A DNA stretch of 64,000 bases from Pseudoalteromonas luteoviolacea B = ATCC 29581 (GCA_000333235.1 CAPN01000023.1:124001-188000), one strand, 5' to 3'; positions 43,424 through 53,206 are shown, counted from the stretch's first letter. The notes: generated from the letters alone by a model not told the origin. Made by a program: numbers and translations.

Positions 43424-46096
43424 CTAAAACTCGTAACTGTAACTAACACCAAAATTAACACCAATTTCTTTACTTCTGACCACGATATTCGATTGAGTCA
43501 CTTCTTGGGCTTCATTCAGCAAGTTTTTGATTTTAAGCTTCACTTTAGAATTGAAATCGGGATACCAAGTATAAACAAAATCCAGAGAATGGAATGGTTG
43601 TTCATACGCATCTTCCGTTCCTGAAAGACCTGCAGCCAGAATACGCTCGCCAAACACGTTATAGACCACACTACTGCTATGTTGACCATCTACTGAGTCA
43701 TAGTTTAACTGCAGGTTTACCACGTATTTTGAGTGCCCTGTCATGCGTTTTGTTGGGTTGGTTAAATTGCCGGCGTAAGCAGGATCGATTGATGCTTCAG
43801 AATCACTCAGCGTAATGTTACCACTGGTAAATATACCACTTGATAACCAGTCTAAATCCTGCAACCATTCCGCTTCCACGCCATACACTTCTGCTGTTTC
43901 GCCATTTACAAAGGAAGCCGAGTAATCTTCGTCGCCTATTCGTAATACCGTTTCAATGGGTGATTGAATGTCTTTATAGAACGCACCAACTGAAAGGGAA
44001 TTACCTGCTTCGCCGTAAAACTCATAGCGAACATCATAATTTTTAATTGGGCTGCTTTTTAAACCAACCGAACCAAAAGTACGAATGTCAGTTAGGGGAT
44101 CAAAATAGGCTACAGGTACTACTTCACGAAGATCAGGGCGGACAACCGTTTCACCATAACCCAAACGGAATTGATGTTCAGCGCTTGGTAAGTAAGTGAC
44201 GGATAATGCCGGGTACAAATCATCTTCTTGAATACTTCCACCCTCGACTTTCTCAGGACTGTAGAAGATTGCTAGATCTTCACGCGAAAAAATGAGGCTC
44301 GACGTACCAATCGACGTTTGCTTAAACTCTTCGTAACGAAGGCCGCCGCTGACACGAAATACATTGTCAAACAGTGCATCGAATTGTACGTAACCAGCAT
44401 CAATTTTTTGTGCCGCAATATAATCGTCAGCGTCAGGTGCGGTTGGTTCATTAAACGCTAATAATATACGCTGACCAGCTAAAAAGTCGTCTGTAAGATA
44501 TGCGCTTGTTTCTAATTGATTATTTGCAACTTCAAGGGCAAGGCCAGTGCCGTTATTTACCGCAAAGGCACTGGTGTTATAGATACGAGCTCTATCCGAA
44601 AAATCATAACCACCGCGGAATTCTAGCTCTACACCGTCGAAACTGAGAGGCAGTGAAATGTTCCCCGTCGCTGATTTTACATGATCTTCCATATCGGTGT
44701 ACGAATACATGACGCGGTTGTCATCGCCTGTGATCTGCGAGTTGGTGTAAATACCATTTTGGTAGTTATCACGAAAATTGTATTTTACACTGGCTGGAAT
44801 ATCAGTGCTCGCTTCTGATTCACTGTATTGCCAATCAAAACCTACCCCCCAATAATCTAAAAAGGTATGTTGACCAACGACTTGATTTACGTCTAAGGTG
44901 CGCTTTTCATAATCAAATTGATGTGTTCTATTCGCTCGTCCATCATTTACGATGGTGAATACAGTACTGCCGGCAGGACTTTGCAACGTAGCAAGTTCAC
45001 TTTGCGTTTCCTCGTCGACTAAGTACAGCTTCATTGCTGAAAGGCGGTGACCGTCCGTTTTATATCCCAGATTAACGGTGCCATTCCAACGTTCGTTTTC
45101 TGTTGTTACATCCGAGGACTTAAACGTATTAAAGCAAGATGCACTGACTTCTTCAGGTGTATTTAGACGAGTTGAACACCCTTTTTCAGCTCCTTGCGCA
45201 ATGACACCAGTATCTCTGTGCTCAAACTTATTATCCCTGTCAATTGCACCTGAAAGTAAAAAACCAATCTCACCATCAAATAGGCTTTCATTAAAACTAT
45301 TGCCGACAAAAAACTTAGCACCGATATTCGGATCAAGGCTTTCTTCTTTAACAGCAAAATTTCGTGGTAACGCTTTTAAAAGATTTTGGTTTATTGCGAT
45401 AGCCTGATCTGAGCGGGAACCGTTTTCATCGTCAATAAGTGCGTCTTTTTTAATAATGTTACTTAACGAGAAATCACCGCGATATTTCACGATTGCTTCA
45501 CTTAGCATAACTGGCAAGGTTTCTTTACTACCGTGGTAGCTAAACCCGTCATTGGATTCCGAATTTTTGCCAGCGCTAAATTCAATGCCAGCTATAAACT
45601 CGGCTGGTACACTTTTAGTTCGGATATCAATATTACCACCACCGAATGCTGCTGGCATATTCGGAGAATAGGCCTTTTGTACTGCCATACTTTCAATGAT
45701 ACTTGAAGGGAAAATATCTAATGGCACAACATTTCGCGTGAGATCAGGGCTTGGTATGTATGCGCCGTTTAAACGAGCACTAGAGTAACGCTCACCAAGA
45801 CCACGCACGTAAATGAATTTACCATCAACCAGCGTTAAGCCAGTTACGCGTTTAAGTGCGGACGCTGCATCACTATCCCCTGTTCTCGCTAGCTGTTCAG
45901 AACCTAGAATATCGGCAACGAACGCTTGGTTCTTACGCTCCTCAATTACCGCGGCAGCACTGCCTTGTAAACGACTACCAACTGCAACAACTTCTTCAAT
46001 TTCTTGCTCTTCGGCTGCCTGAACTGTGGCAGTGCTTGCCACAAGACCTAAGCAAATCGCGAGGCGCAACTTGTCTAATTTGTATTTACTAACCAT
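43424..46096 (-). CDS. TonB-dependent outer-membrane receptor
   Basis: Active-transport outer-membrane receptor of 890 residues. Signal peptide (LAICLGLVASTATVQAA), a TonB-box-like IEEVVAVGSRLQGS, the plug domain (about 45-180) with SDAASALKRVTGLTLVDGKFIYVRGLGERYSSARLNGA and the typical PLDIFPSSIIESMAVQKAYSP, then a 22-strand barrel with a C-terminal GVSYSYEF. Substrate is not evident. It lies 84 bases after the partner lipoprotein in the same direction, and the TonB/ExbB/ExbD cluster is just upstream, so the group probably works as one uptake system. Confidence 0.93.
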   Translation of the reverse strand: MVSKYKLDKLRLAICLGLVASTATVQAAEEQEIEEVVAVGSRLQGSAAAVIEERKNQAFVADILGSEQLARTGDSDAASALKRVTGLTLVDGKFIYVRGLGERYSSARLNGAYIPSPDLTRNVVPLDIFPSSIIESMAVQKAYSPNMPAAFGGGNIDIRTKSVPAEFIAGIEFSAGKNSESNDGFSYHGSKETLPVMLSEAIVKYRGDFSLSNIIKKDALIDDENGSRSDQAIAINQNLLKALPRNFAVKEESLDPNIGAKFFVGNSFNESLFDGEIGFLLSGAIDRDNKFEHRDTGVIAQGAEKGCSTRLNTPEEVSASCFNTFKSSDVTTENERWNGTVNLGYKTDGHRLSAMKLYLVDEETQSELATLQSPAGSTVFTIVNDGRANRTHQFDYEKRTLDVNQVVGQHTFLDYWGVGFDWQYSESEASTDIPASVKYNFRDNYQNGIYTNSQITGDDNRVMYSYTDMEDHVKSATGNISLPLSFDGVELEFRGGYDFSDRARIYNTSAFAVNNGTGLALEVANNQLETSAYLTDDFLAGQRILLAFNEPTAPDADDYIAAQKIDAGYVQFDALFDNVFRVSGGLRYEEFKQTSIGTSSLIFSREDLAIFYSPEKVEGGSIQEDDLYPALSVTYLPSAEHQFRLGYGETVVRPDLREVVPVAYFDPLTDIRTFGSVGLKSSPIKNYDVRYEFYGEAGNSLSVGAFYKDIQSPIETVLRIGDEDYSASFVNGETAEVYGVEAEWLQDLDWLSSGIFTSGNITLSDSEASIDPAYAGNLTNPTKRMTGHSKYVVNLQLNYDSVDGQHSSSVVYNVFGERILAAGLSGTEDAYEQPFHSLDFVYTWYPDFNSKVKLKIKNLLNEAQEVTQSNIVVRSKEIGVNFGVSYSYEF

Positions 46097-46180
46097 TTTT
46101 TCAACCCAATTCTTATTAAAGATAAGGCGCCTATTTAGCCCTCAGAGGCTGGCGCCTACTCCAGTAAAATGGCTATTTAA

Positions 46181-47806
46181 TTAGTCTTGAGAGGCTGCAT
46201 TCATTGCTGCTTCAACCCACTTATACCACGTTGAATTTGTATCTTGGTCTGAAACTGCCCCAACGTAATTCACTGCATCAAAGAATGATGCATCAAGCGA
46301 ACTTAAGTTGTTTGCTGCTACCGTTAAATCAGATGACGCTGTCGCTGTGGCGAAACCGTTATCTGCAAGTAACACAGCGTTTTCACCGATTCGTGCATTT
46401 GAACCGTTATTATCAAACCACGCTGACATTGCTACACCAGTTAAAGAAGCAGCTTGTTTACCACTATTAAAGGTACCATCAGCATCATCAAACTCTTTGG
46501 CACACGCCATCACAGAGTTATTAAACATAATCTTGTCAGCCTGCTTTTCACCGTCGCTTGAAAACTTAATACACGCTGTTTGAGTAGCTTCTGGTTTTAA
46601 AACTAATACGTTGTAAAACTTAGCGTTAAATTCGTCATCAAATTTAAATGCCGTTGAAGGATCTGTGTCGCGTACCGACAAACCGTCTGTTGTGACTACA
46701 GTCACGTTTGCAATCGTTGGATTAGACGGGGCGACCTCAGCAGAAGAGGCACCTTTCACCCCATCTGACTCAAAACCACCATTGCCCATGTACACCGTTG
46801 CACCTTCACGTGTCGTGACAGTACCGTGTTTTACGAACAAGAATTGCGCTTTCCCCTGCCAACCTGCGTCAAAGTCGAATGAATCATCTTGAGTATCAGT
46901 TACGACGATATGCTTTAATGTCGTTGCGCCACCAAAAATTTCAACACCATCATCAAAACCTTGGTGAATGTGGATATAGTCGAAATTTGAACCAGAACCA
47001 ACAGCATTAAGTGTCAATGAGTTAAGGTCATCACCTTCACCACCTACACGAGGACCTGAGCCGGCATACCATATTTTGGTGTACTTAATACTACCACTCG
47101 AATCGGTATTATCGTTGCCGCCAAAGTAGCTTGTAATTCCTTCTGAAGGTACGTTACAGGTGTTTGCAGCACGTTCTGCATCTGTACACTGATCCGTAAT
47201 CCCTTTACCGTTGATGATCACACCACCCCAATCGGCATACAGCGGGCCTTTACCTTCGTCGTCAAAACGAGAAAACGCTTTGGCAGACGTAAATGTGATT
47301 GGCTTTGCAGCGGTACCCACTGCTTGGATCTTTGAACCTCGTGCAATTCGGATAATTGCTTCACCAGATTGAAAAGCAAGTGTTGCACCTGGTTTAACCG
47401 TCATTGTTGCACCTTGAGCCGGCACAGCAAAGCCTTGAGTTGTATCACCATCAGCACCAATCAATAACGCATCATCAAACAAGTGCACACCACCATCAGG
47501 TAATTCTTCAAAGGTAATGTTACTGGTGATTGAAATGTTTTTACTTGCGAAAGAGTCGTTATATAAGCAATCCTTTCCATCAAATGCACCTTCAACTGTT
47601 CCTGCTTCGCTGGTATAGCTTGCACACTTAGCCGTGACAGTTTGGTCGTTACCAGTGTTAGTTGTGTTATTTGAATTATTAACACTATTATCGGTAGTAG
47701 AGCTATTATCATTAACAGTTGGAGTAACATTAATATCACCGCCACAACCTGCTAGAACCAAAGCCGTCGTTACTAAGCTCACTTTAAACAACCCAGAAAG
47801 TTTCAT
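46181..47806 (-). CDS. Large surface lipoprotein, partner of the TonB receptor
   Basis: Lipoprotein of about 541 residues. The signal sequence KLSGLFKVSLVTTALVLAGCGGD has a lipobox (LAGC), followed by an Asn/Ser/Thr-rich linker and a beta-rich body with repeated strand-turn units (ATMTVKPGATLAFQSGEAIIRIARGS, GGVIINGKGI, YIHIHQGFDDGVEIFGGATTLKHIVVTD) suggesting a right-handed beta-helix. I chose ATG at 47806, which has GGAG 7 bases upstream and gives the lipobox at the right distance; the frame stays open 18 codons further. Such lipoproteins often sit beside TonB receptors in Alteromonadales; function unknown. Confidence 0.8.
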   Translation of the reverse strand: MKLSGLFKVSLVTTALVLAGCGGDINVTPTVNDNSSTTDNSVNNSNNTTNTGNDQTVTAKCASYTSEAGTVEGAFDGKDCLYNDSFASKNISITSNITFEELPDGGVHLFDDALLIGADGDTTQGFAVPAQGATMTVKPGATLAFQSGEAIIRIARGSKIQAVGTAAKPITFTSAKAFSRFDDEGKGPLYADWGGVIINGKGITDQCTDAERAANTCNVPSEGITSYFGGNDNTDSSGSIKYTKIWYAGSGPRVGGEGDDLNSLTLNAVGSGSNFDYIHIHQGFDDGVEIFGGATTLKHIVVTDTQDDSFDFDAGWQGKAQFLFVKHGTVTTREGATVYMGNGGFESDGVKGASSAEVAPSNPTIANVTVVTTDGLSVRDTDPSTAFKFDDEFNAKFYNVLVLKPEATQTACIKFSSDGEKQADKIMFNNSVMACAKEFDDADGTFNSGKQAASLTGVAMSAWFDNNGSNARIGENAVLLADNGFATATASSDLTVAANNLSSLDASFFDAVNYVGAVSDQDTNSTWYKWVEAAMNAASQD

Positions 47807-47872
47807 TTTATTCTCCAAAAATAGTATTCGTTTAATCGTAAATAAAAACTGGGTATACAATATCTACAGCAC

Positions 47873-47890
47873 ATGACAGACAGGTTACAT
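47873..47890 (-). promoter_or_regulatory. Possible Pho-like box upstream of the lipoprotein gene
   Basis: On the minus strand ATGTAAC, CTGT, CTGTCAT: one half matches the PhoB half-site CTGTCAT perfectly and the other in four of seven bases, at the required 11-base step. About 67 bases upstream of the start codon. Confidence 0.38.
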
Positions 47891-47972
47891 TTTAAATAAA
47901 GTTATATTTCACTTACCTTTATCTGTTAATAATCAATATTGAAAATAAATTTTAATAGTAATAAAAACGAAA

Positions 47973-47993
47973 AAAGCCACCTTCGGTGGCTTT
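47973..47993 (-). terminator. Terminator of the TonB/TPR cluster
   Basis: AAAGCCACC and GGTGGCTTT with a TTC loop; the minus-strand side ends in a T run. It is 17 bases beyond the TPR gene stop. Confidence 0.9.
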
Positions 47994-48009
47994 GGCTGTG
48001 CGATTATTG

Positions 48010-49314
48010 TTAAAGCAATGCAGTTTTTAGCGTTTCAAAATGAACCTTTTCATTCTTTACGTATTTTATCCACTGCTGAGCTAATCGCTGTGCGCGTTTA
48101 TGTTTTTCGGCTTGTTCAAACGCTAATATAGAAGCATCAAAGTTTTGCAAATTATATTGTGCCATACCAAGTGCCACAAATGCCGTTGACTCAGAATCAA
48201 GCTGTCCTTTGTCGAGCGCAGCTCTTGCTGAATCAGCAGCTTCTTCGTATTTTTCTAACGTTAAATATACTTCCGCGAGGCGTTGGTCATACTTGCCATG
48301 CTCAACTTTTTTTGCAGCGGCAATAAAATACTCTACCGCCTTAGCTTCTTCCTTCGCTTGAACAAAAGATTCCGCTATAAATGCGTTATTTTTTGATGAA
48401 CTATCAATAACACCTAACGTTATCGCGTTTGCATAAGTCGCAGCTGCTTTATAAGGTAAGCCGCTCATCAAATAGGCCTGCGCGAGCAATTGATAATCAT
48501 TTTTTGTTCGAATATAGCCTTGCTGTTTTGCTGACTCTAAAATCGCTAATTGTTTTTTATCTTCTCCAATTTCGCCATACATTCCACCGAGTTGAACCCA
48601 GTATTCTGGCTTACTGTATAGTTTCACCATTTTCTCTAAAACCAGAACCACGTTTTTCGGTTGATTCATTGAGTAGTATAATGCTCGTTGCAACACCAAC
48701 CAATTTTCATTAGGAATCTGATTTAGGTTCTCAGATAGATTAATCGCAAGCTGTATATTTTCAAGTGCTTTGGAATATTCCTTCATCTGATAATAGGCTT
48801 GTGATTTCAACACAAAATAATTATCTGGTTTAGGTTTCGTATTAATCGCATCCCAGTCAGTAAGATACTCAATAACTTTATTGTACTGTTCATTGGCCAT
48901 TGCAAGTTGAGCGAGGCTAAATGTCGTCGACAAGGCAAGCGTTTCCGGAATTGCGTCTTGTGCAATGACTTGCTCAAAGGAGGCGATTGCTTTAGATAGG
49001 TCGTTTTGATTGTAGTAAATAAAACCATAAAAATTGTACATCATGGCAACTTCATAAGCGTTCATACTACTCATTCGATCTTTTACTGAGTCTAGCGCCT
49101 CTAACCCTGCTTTGACATCTCCATCGTCCGCAAGTTTTTGAGCTCGCGCAAGTTGGCTGTATACCTTTTCACGAAGTGCAGGCACACGCTTTGTTTTGGT
49201 TTCCGCGTGAGCTACCCCAATATCAACACTTGGTAATGTCGAAATCAGAGGCGGTAATAAATACGTCACACTGAATGCAACTGCAAAAAGACTAACTTTA
49301 ACAATTTTTTTCAT
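48010..49314 (-). CDS. TPR-repeat periplasmic protein of the TonB cluster
   Basis: Exported protein of 434 residues. Signal peptide or anchor (VSLFAVAFSVTYLLPPLIS) followed by about ten tetratricopeptide units (e.g. YNFYGFIYYNQNDLSKAIASFEQVI, YFVLKSQAYYQMKEYSKALENIQLAI, AFVALGMAQYNLQNFDASILAFEQAEK). A TPR protein at the end of the ExbB-ExbD-TonB operon is typical in marine gammaproteobacteria, where it likely helps couple the complex to receptors. It lies 9 bases after tonB. Confidence 0.9.
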   Translation of the reverse strand: MKKIVKVSLFAVAFSVTYLLPPLISTLPSVDIGVAHAETKTKRVPALREKVYSQLARAQKLADDGDVKAGLEALDSVKDRMSSMNAYEVAMMYNFYGFIYYNQNDLSKAIASFEQVIAQDAIPETLALSTTFSLAQLAMANEQYNKVIEYLTDWDAINTKPKPDNYFVLKSQAYYQMKEYSKALENIQLAINLSENLNQIPNENWLVLQRALYYSMNQPKNVVLVLEKMVKLYSKPEYWVQLGGMYGEIGEDKKQLAILESAKQQGYIRTKNDYQLLAQAYLMSGLPYKAAATYANAITLGVIDSSSKNNAFIAESFVQAKEEAKAVEYFIAAAKKVEHGKYDQRLAEVYLTLEKYEEAADSARAALDKGQLDSESTAFVALGMAQYNLQNFDASILAFEQAEKHKRAQRLAQQWIKYVKNEKVHFETLKTALL

Positions 49315-49323
49315 CGTAATTTC

Positions 49324-49929
49324 CTATCCATTGATCTGGAAAGAGATCTTATTTTGCACACCCGCGACTTCTACCGCTTCACCATTTACAACTCGCGGTT
49401 TGTACTTGAATTTCAGTGCTGCATCGATAGCCGCTTGGTCAAATATTTCTGCTGGTTGAGCATCGATTACCACAGGCTCTCGAACTGTCCCACTCTTGGT
49501 TACAATGAACTCAACAATTACAAACCCTTCGATGCCGCGAGATAACGCTCTGCGAGGATAAACCGGTGCAACTTTAACAATTGGCAAATACTCTCCATCG
49601 CTAGACTCTAGAGCGAGACCACCATTTAAGCTGACATCAGCATCGACGTTTGCAGCAAAATCAAAGCTACTCCCCGTGTCTGTTAAGTTTTCACTTTGGG
49701 GAGAAGGCGCATCCATTGGCGGTGGTGGTTCTTTAGGCGTAGGGGGCTTTTCAGGCTTTCGCTCTTTTTTCTGGACGGTTTCTTCTTGTTTTAGGCGCAC
49801 AAAATCGAGTACTTTACCTTTAGCAGGTTCAGTCATTGCACCATCCCCTCCGGTGATAAGTGCTTGCATGCCCAAAAACAAAAAGAACGTAACCAACCCG
49901 GCGATAATTAACGCGATTACGTAACGCAT
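49324..49929 (-). CDS. TonB-family energy transducer (TonB2 type)
   Basis: Transduces the proton-motive force from ExbB/ExbD to outer-membrane receptors. Single N-terminal membrane helix (YVIALIIAGLVTFFLFLGM), Pro/Lys-rich periplasmic linker (KPEKPPTPKEPPPPMDAP), and a C-terminal TonB domain (PVYPRRALSRGIEGFVIVEF, FDQAAIDAALKFKYKPRVVNG). I chose ATG at 49929 because the membrane helix follows directly; the frame extends 15 codons further upstream into exbD. About 201 residues, short like TonB2. It overlaps nothing downstream except a 9-base gap to the TPR gene. Confidence 0.93.
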   Translation of the reverse strand: MRYVIALIIAGLVTFFLFLGMQALITGGDGAMTEPAKGKVLDFVRLKQEETVQKKERKPEKPPTPKEPPPPMDAPSPQSENLTDTGSSFDFAANVDADVSLNGGLALESSDGEYLPIVKVAPVYPRRALSRGIEGFVIVEFIVTKSGTVREPVVIDAQPAEIFDQAAIDAALKFKYKPRVVNGEAVEVAGVQNKISFQING

Positions 49930-49942
49930 GTTGGCTTCCTCT

Positions 49943-50353
49943 CTATGCCTCTTGTGCCGCAATAGACACGTCATACGCTCCTGCAGCGCGTGCAGCGTCC
50001 ATTACTTTGATCAACATATCGGTTGTGGCTTTTTTATCTGCCTGGATCACCACACTACCTTGTGGATTCTCGGCCTTTAATCTTTCAATGTTTGCTTGAA
50101 CGGCACGAACATCAATTTGACGTTTATTGATCCACACTTCCCCTTTATCCGAAATGGCGACAAGAATATTGGCTCTGTCTTTCTTAACAGCGGTTGCGGC
50201 TTCTGGACGATTGACATCGATCCCAGCTTCTTTTACAAACGATGCGGTTACTATGAAGAAGATCAACATGATGAATACAACGTCTAGCATTGGCGTCATG
50301 TTTATTTCTTCAGCTTCTTCTTCTTGCATTATTTTTGCGAGAGGTGATCTCAT
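49943..50353 (-). CDS. exbD: ExbD/TolR biopolymer transport protein
   Basis: Inner-membrane component of the TonB motor, 136 residues. The basic/acidic N-terminus EEAEEINMTPMLDVVFIMLIFFIVTASFV is the ExbD signature, with the key membrane Asp in PMLDVVFIML. The periplasmic domain follows (VAISDKGEVWINKRQ, VVIQADKKATTDMLIKVMDAAR). Lies 22 bases after exbB. Confidence 0.95.
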   Translation of the reverse strand: MRSPLAKIMQEEEAEEINMTPMLDVVFIMLIFFIVTASFVKEAGIDVNRPEAATAVKKDRANILVAISDKGEVWINKRQIDVRAVQANIERLKAENPQGSVVIQADKKATTDMLIKVMDAARAAGAYDVSIAAQEA

Positions 50354-50375
50354 GATTTAATCCTCAAAATCTAGA

Positions 50376-50903
50376 TTAGTGATCTAGTACTAATTTATCT
50401 TCTAACAACTCAATTTCACGTTTTGCTTTGCGTTGTAAAAATGTCGCAGCAAATACCCCAGACAACGCACCAACCATACCTGCCATCGTAGGAATAGTTG
50501 CTTTCGATACTCCCGAAGCCATGGAACGCGCGCTGCCACTTCCAGTAATTGCCATAACGTCGAACACTTCAATCATTCCTGTTACCGTGCCCAAAAGTCC
50601 TAAAAGCGGACATAAGGCAACCATAACGTTGATGTAAGCGATGTTCTGATTTAATTGAATGCCTGCGCGAGATATAACAGCCTGGCGGATCTGCTCTGCG
50701 TTCCAACTGTTTCGCTCACTACGATTAAACCACTCTGCCGTTAGTTGTTTTTTGTAAGAACGGTAACGACCGAATACAAACATAAAGCGTTCTAGAATCA
50801 ACAACCACATTAGAAAAATGAGCAGCCCGATGGCCAGGAGTACCTGACCACCTGTATCAAGAAATTCGCGTAGTGCATTGATTGCCTCAATCACTAAAAC
50901 CAC
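50376..50903 (-). CDS. exbB: ExbB/TolQ-family motor protein
   Basis: Inner-membrane proton-channel subunit, 175 residues, of the short ExbB type. Three membrane helices (about 18-38, 90-112, 135-158) with NVMVALCPLLGLLGTVTGMIEVFDVMA and the MASGVSKATIPTMAGMVGALSG segments typical of MotA/TolQ/ExbB. It lies 2 bases after the larger ExbB-like gene, so the cluster has two ExbB paralogues, as in other TonB2 systems. Confidence 0.94.
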   Translation of the reverse strand: MVLVIEAINALREFLDTGGQVLLAIGLLIFLMWLLILERFMFVFGRYRSYKKQLTAEWFNRSERNSWNAEQIRQAVISRAGIQLNQNIAYINVMVALCPLLGLLGTVTGMIEVFDVMAITGSGSARSMASGVSKATIPTMAGMVGALSGVFAATFLQRKAKREIELLEDKLVLDH

Positions 50904-50905
50904 GA

Positions 50906-52273
50906 TTACGCTCCTTTTTCACTGCGCTCAGCGATGATACCCGCTGACTGTTCTTGTAAGATCAGAAGTAGGTTTTTAGAGCGAGTATTTAATAGGGTGT
51001 ACAAGAATACTGTCGGAATCGCGACCACTAAACCAAGTACTGTCGTAACGAGCGCCTGAGAAATCCCTCCTGCCATTAATTTAGGGTCACCAGTACCAAA
51101 GAGTGTAATGGCTTGGAAGGTGTTAATCATACCGGTTACGGTACCAAGCAACCCTAGAAGTGGAGCAACGACCGAGATTATTTTTATGAGCGTCAGGTTA
51201 CGCGTAATTTTAGGCATTTCACGCAGAATTGCTTCGCTCAATTTCAATTCAAGTGTATCGTAAGCAACGTGCGGATATTGGTCCTTTACCTTCATTACTC
51301 GGCCAAGCGGATTGTCATCTCGAGCCGTTGTGTCTTTCAATTGGCGCTTAATTTTCATGCCCATAAGCATCAAGGCAACAAAACGCTCAAGGGCAATCAA
51401 TAGCGCGATGATACCTACTGCAATAATTACGTATCCTACCGTGTCACCTTGGTGAATTTGCTCTTCTGTCGTTGGCGCTTGGACGAGTAAACCAAGAATT
51501 GATCCCCCAGTTGGATCTAATGCGAATTCAGTCAAACCAGTGGTGGCTTGCTGCAATTGCGCGGCAGAGGTGGTATAGCGAGAAACAGGTTGGCGCGATA
51601 ATTCTGATAACGTACCTGTTGTCGCGTTGTAATTTAGGTACTTACCGTCTGCGATTAAGTTAAACGCACCGACTCGAACTACCTCTTTTGTTTGCTTTTC
51701 GCCACCATTGACGATGACGTCGGCACTAAAACGTTTAACTTTACCTTGCTCAGTCATTTCACGTTGTAGCTCAAACCAAACTTTTTCAATATCTTCGATA
51801 GAGGCAAGTCGAGTAGTCGACCCCATTTTTTGGGCTAACACACTCATTTCGTCACTACGGCCTTGAATTTCGGCAGAAACAACTGAAGTCATAAATTTAC
51901 TACTGCTGTCTCCAGATACCTGCTGAAGGACACCAAATAACTCTTTCAAGCTTCCCATACGTTTCGATAATGTATCAGACAGGTTAGCCAGCTTAATTTC
52001 ATTTTCTTCAAACTGCGTTTCTAAACGCTCTGATTGTTGAAGTTTTGCGTTACGATCTTGCTCAAGACCGCGAAGCAAGCTCAATTGCTCTGATTCTTTC
52101 GATTTGAACTCAGACTCGCGAATTTGGTTTTCTTTAGATTGTGCAATTTGGCCTTTCTCCAGCGTTTTTAAAAGCGCGTCGAGGTTCATCGGCTCTTCTG
52201 CCATTGCGGTATGACTTAATGCACAGGTCGCTGCAAACACAGCCACCTTTGTAATTTGCTTGATAAGTTTCAT
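50906..52273 (-). CDS. MotA/TolQ/ExbB protein with extended periplasmic N-terminus
   Basis: A 455-residue ExbB-like protein with signal peptide (VAVFAATCALSHTAMA), a 230-residue periplasmic coiled-coil-rich region (KGQIAQSKENQIRESEFKSKESEQLSLLRG) and a C-terminal ExbB domain (YVIIAVGIIALLIALERFVAL, VVAPLLGLLGTVTGMINTFQAITLFGTGDPKLMAGGISQALVTTV). The large form accompanies DUF3450 in TonB2 clusters. 9 bases after the DUF3450 gene. Confidence 0.92.
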   Translation of the reverse strand: MKLIKQITKVAVFAATCALSHTAMAEEPMNLDALLKTLEKGQIAQSKENQIRESEFKSKESEQLSLLRGLEQDRNAKLQQSERLETQFEENEIKLANLSDTLSKRMGSLKELFGVLQQVSGDSSSKFMTSVVSAEIQGRSDEMSVLAQKMGSTTRLASIEDIEKVWFELQREMTEQGKVKRFSADVIVNGGEKQTKEVVRVGAFNLIADGKYLNYNATTGTLSELSRQPVSRYTTSAAQLQQATTGLTEFALDPTGGSILGLLVQAPTTEEQIHQGDTVGYVIIAVGIIALLIALERFVALMLMGMKIKRQLKDTTARDDNPLGRVMKVKDQYPHVAYDTLELKLSEAILREMPKITRNLTLIKIISVVAPLLGLLGTVTGMINTFQAITLFGTGDPKLMAGGISQALVTTVLGLVVAIPTVFLYTLLNTRSKNLLLILQEQSAGIIAERSEKGA

Positions 52274-52282
52274 GGTGCCCTC

Positions 52283-53035
52283 TTACTTCGCGGCTTGAAC
52301 TGGTAAAGTCAACATATCTGGCGCTAGTTGCTTGCGAGCAATACGTAGACCTTTATTGATTTGAGAAATGGTGGATTCTGGTAATTCGACAAACTGCTTA
52401 TTCTCGTTATCCCAGCTGCCAGCAAACTTGCCGTCTTTTGTTACATAAAGGAGTTCCAAACGACCGATGCGTAAAAAATCAACTTCACGCTGCTGACCTT
52501 GTACTTCAAGTAACGCGGTATACGCTTCTATCGTGCGTCCGTAGTCCATTTCAACTTGATACGCTTCGAGGACGCGACGAAACTTTTCACTGCTTGTAAC
52601 ATCAGCGCGCTCCAGCAAGTCTTTTAACGTTTCTACTCTTTGAACACGCTCCTCTGGTAAAAATGGCACATCAAGTGCGACAAATTGTTCCAGTCCTGTG
52701 ATCATATTAAGCATAAGAGGGGTGATCTGACGTTCTATCACAGAAACCTGATCCATAGACGAATTGATCGCGTCCATTTCTTGAAGTTGATTATTAATTT
52801 GCTTAGTTAATTGGGCGTTATAGACGGTCAGCCCATCTATTTCCTTGTTTAATGTTTTAAACTTATTCAAACGAGACTGCATTGAATCGGTAATCGAATC
52901 GATCTTTTGCTGGGAGGTTTTAGCAGATTCGTTAATCGCTGCACTTTTATCAATGACCGTATTCAATTCATTAGCATTTGCGATTGTCAAACTAGATATC
53001 ACAGACGCTAATAATAGAGGTTTCACGTACTTCAT
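52283..53035 (-). CDS. DUF3450 periplasmic protein (TonB2 cluster)
   Basis: Exported, mostly coiled-coil protein (about 250 residues). Signal peptide (VKPLLLASVISSLTIANA), a long helix (KLNTVIDKSAAI... to QLQEMDAIN) and a C-terminal globular DUF3450 part (GLEQFVALDVPFLPEERVQRV, VEMDYGRTIEAY, RLELLYVTKDGKFAGSWDNENKQFVEL). First gene of the transport operon. I chose ATG at 53035, with AAGGTG 6 bases upstream, over GTG at 53044. The upstream region contains possible Pho-like half-sites at 53098-53137. Confidence 0.9.
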   Translation of the reverse strand: MKYVKPLLLASVISSLTIANANELNTVIDKSAAINESAKTSQQKIDSITDSMQSRLNKFKTLNKEIDGLTVYNAQLTKQINNQLQEMDAINSSMDQVSVIERQITPLMLNMITGLEQFVALDVPFLPEERVQRVETLKDLLERADVTSSEKFRRVLEAYQVEMDYGRTIEAYTALLEVQGQQREVDFLRIGRLELLYVTKDGKFAGSWDNENKQFVELPESTISQINKGLRIARKQLAPDMLTLPVQAAK

Positions 53036-53097
53036 CGCACACACCTTAATTATTGGAAATTGCTTATTGGAGTTGGCGCAAAGTTTACTGAGGTTAA

Positions 53098-53137
53098 ATG
53101 ACAGGCGTGTTTCGGTAATAATACAAAAATATTACAG
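53098..53137 (-). promoter_or_regulatory. Possible Pho-like half-site array upstream of the DUF3450 operon
   Basis: Plus-strand ATGACAG at 53098 and ATTACAG at 53131 are spaced 33 bases (three 11-base steps), with weaker half-sites at 53109 and 53120. ATGACAG is the reverse complement of the PhoB half-site CTGTCAT. Speculative. Confidence 0.3.
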
Positions 53138-53181
53138 GTGTAATTAAAGCGTAACTGAGAATTTGCTGAGACTAAAACGAA

Positions 53182-53206
53182 AAGGGCTGCCAACTAGGCA
53201 ACCCTT
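53182..53206 (-). terminator. Terminator of the acidic protein gene
   Basis: AAGGGCTGCC and GGCAACCCTT pair over 10 bp (one mismatch) with a 5-base loop; the minus-strand side continues into TTTTCG. 31 bases beyond the stop. Confidence 0.72.

Noticed and set aside
44921..44928. ATGTGTTC resembling part of the Ter core
   Set aside because: Lacks the GTATG part and lies within the TonB receptor coding sequence.
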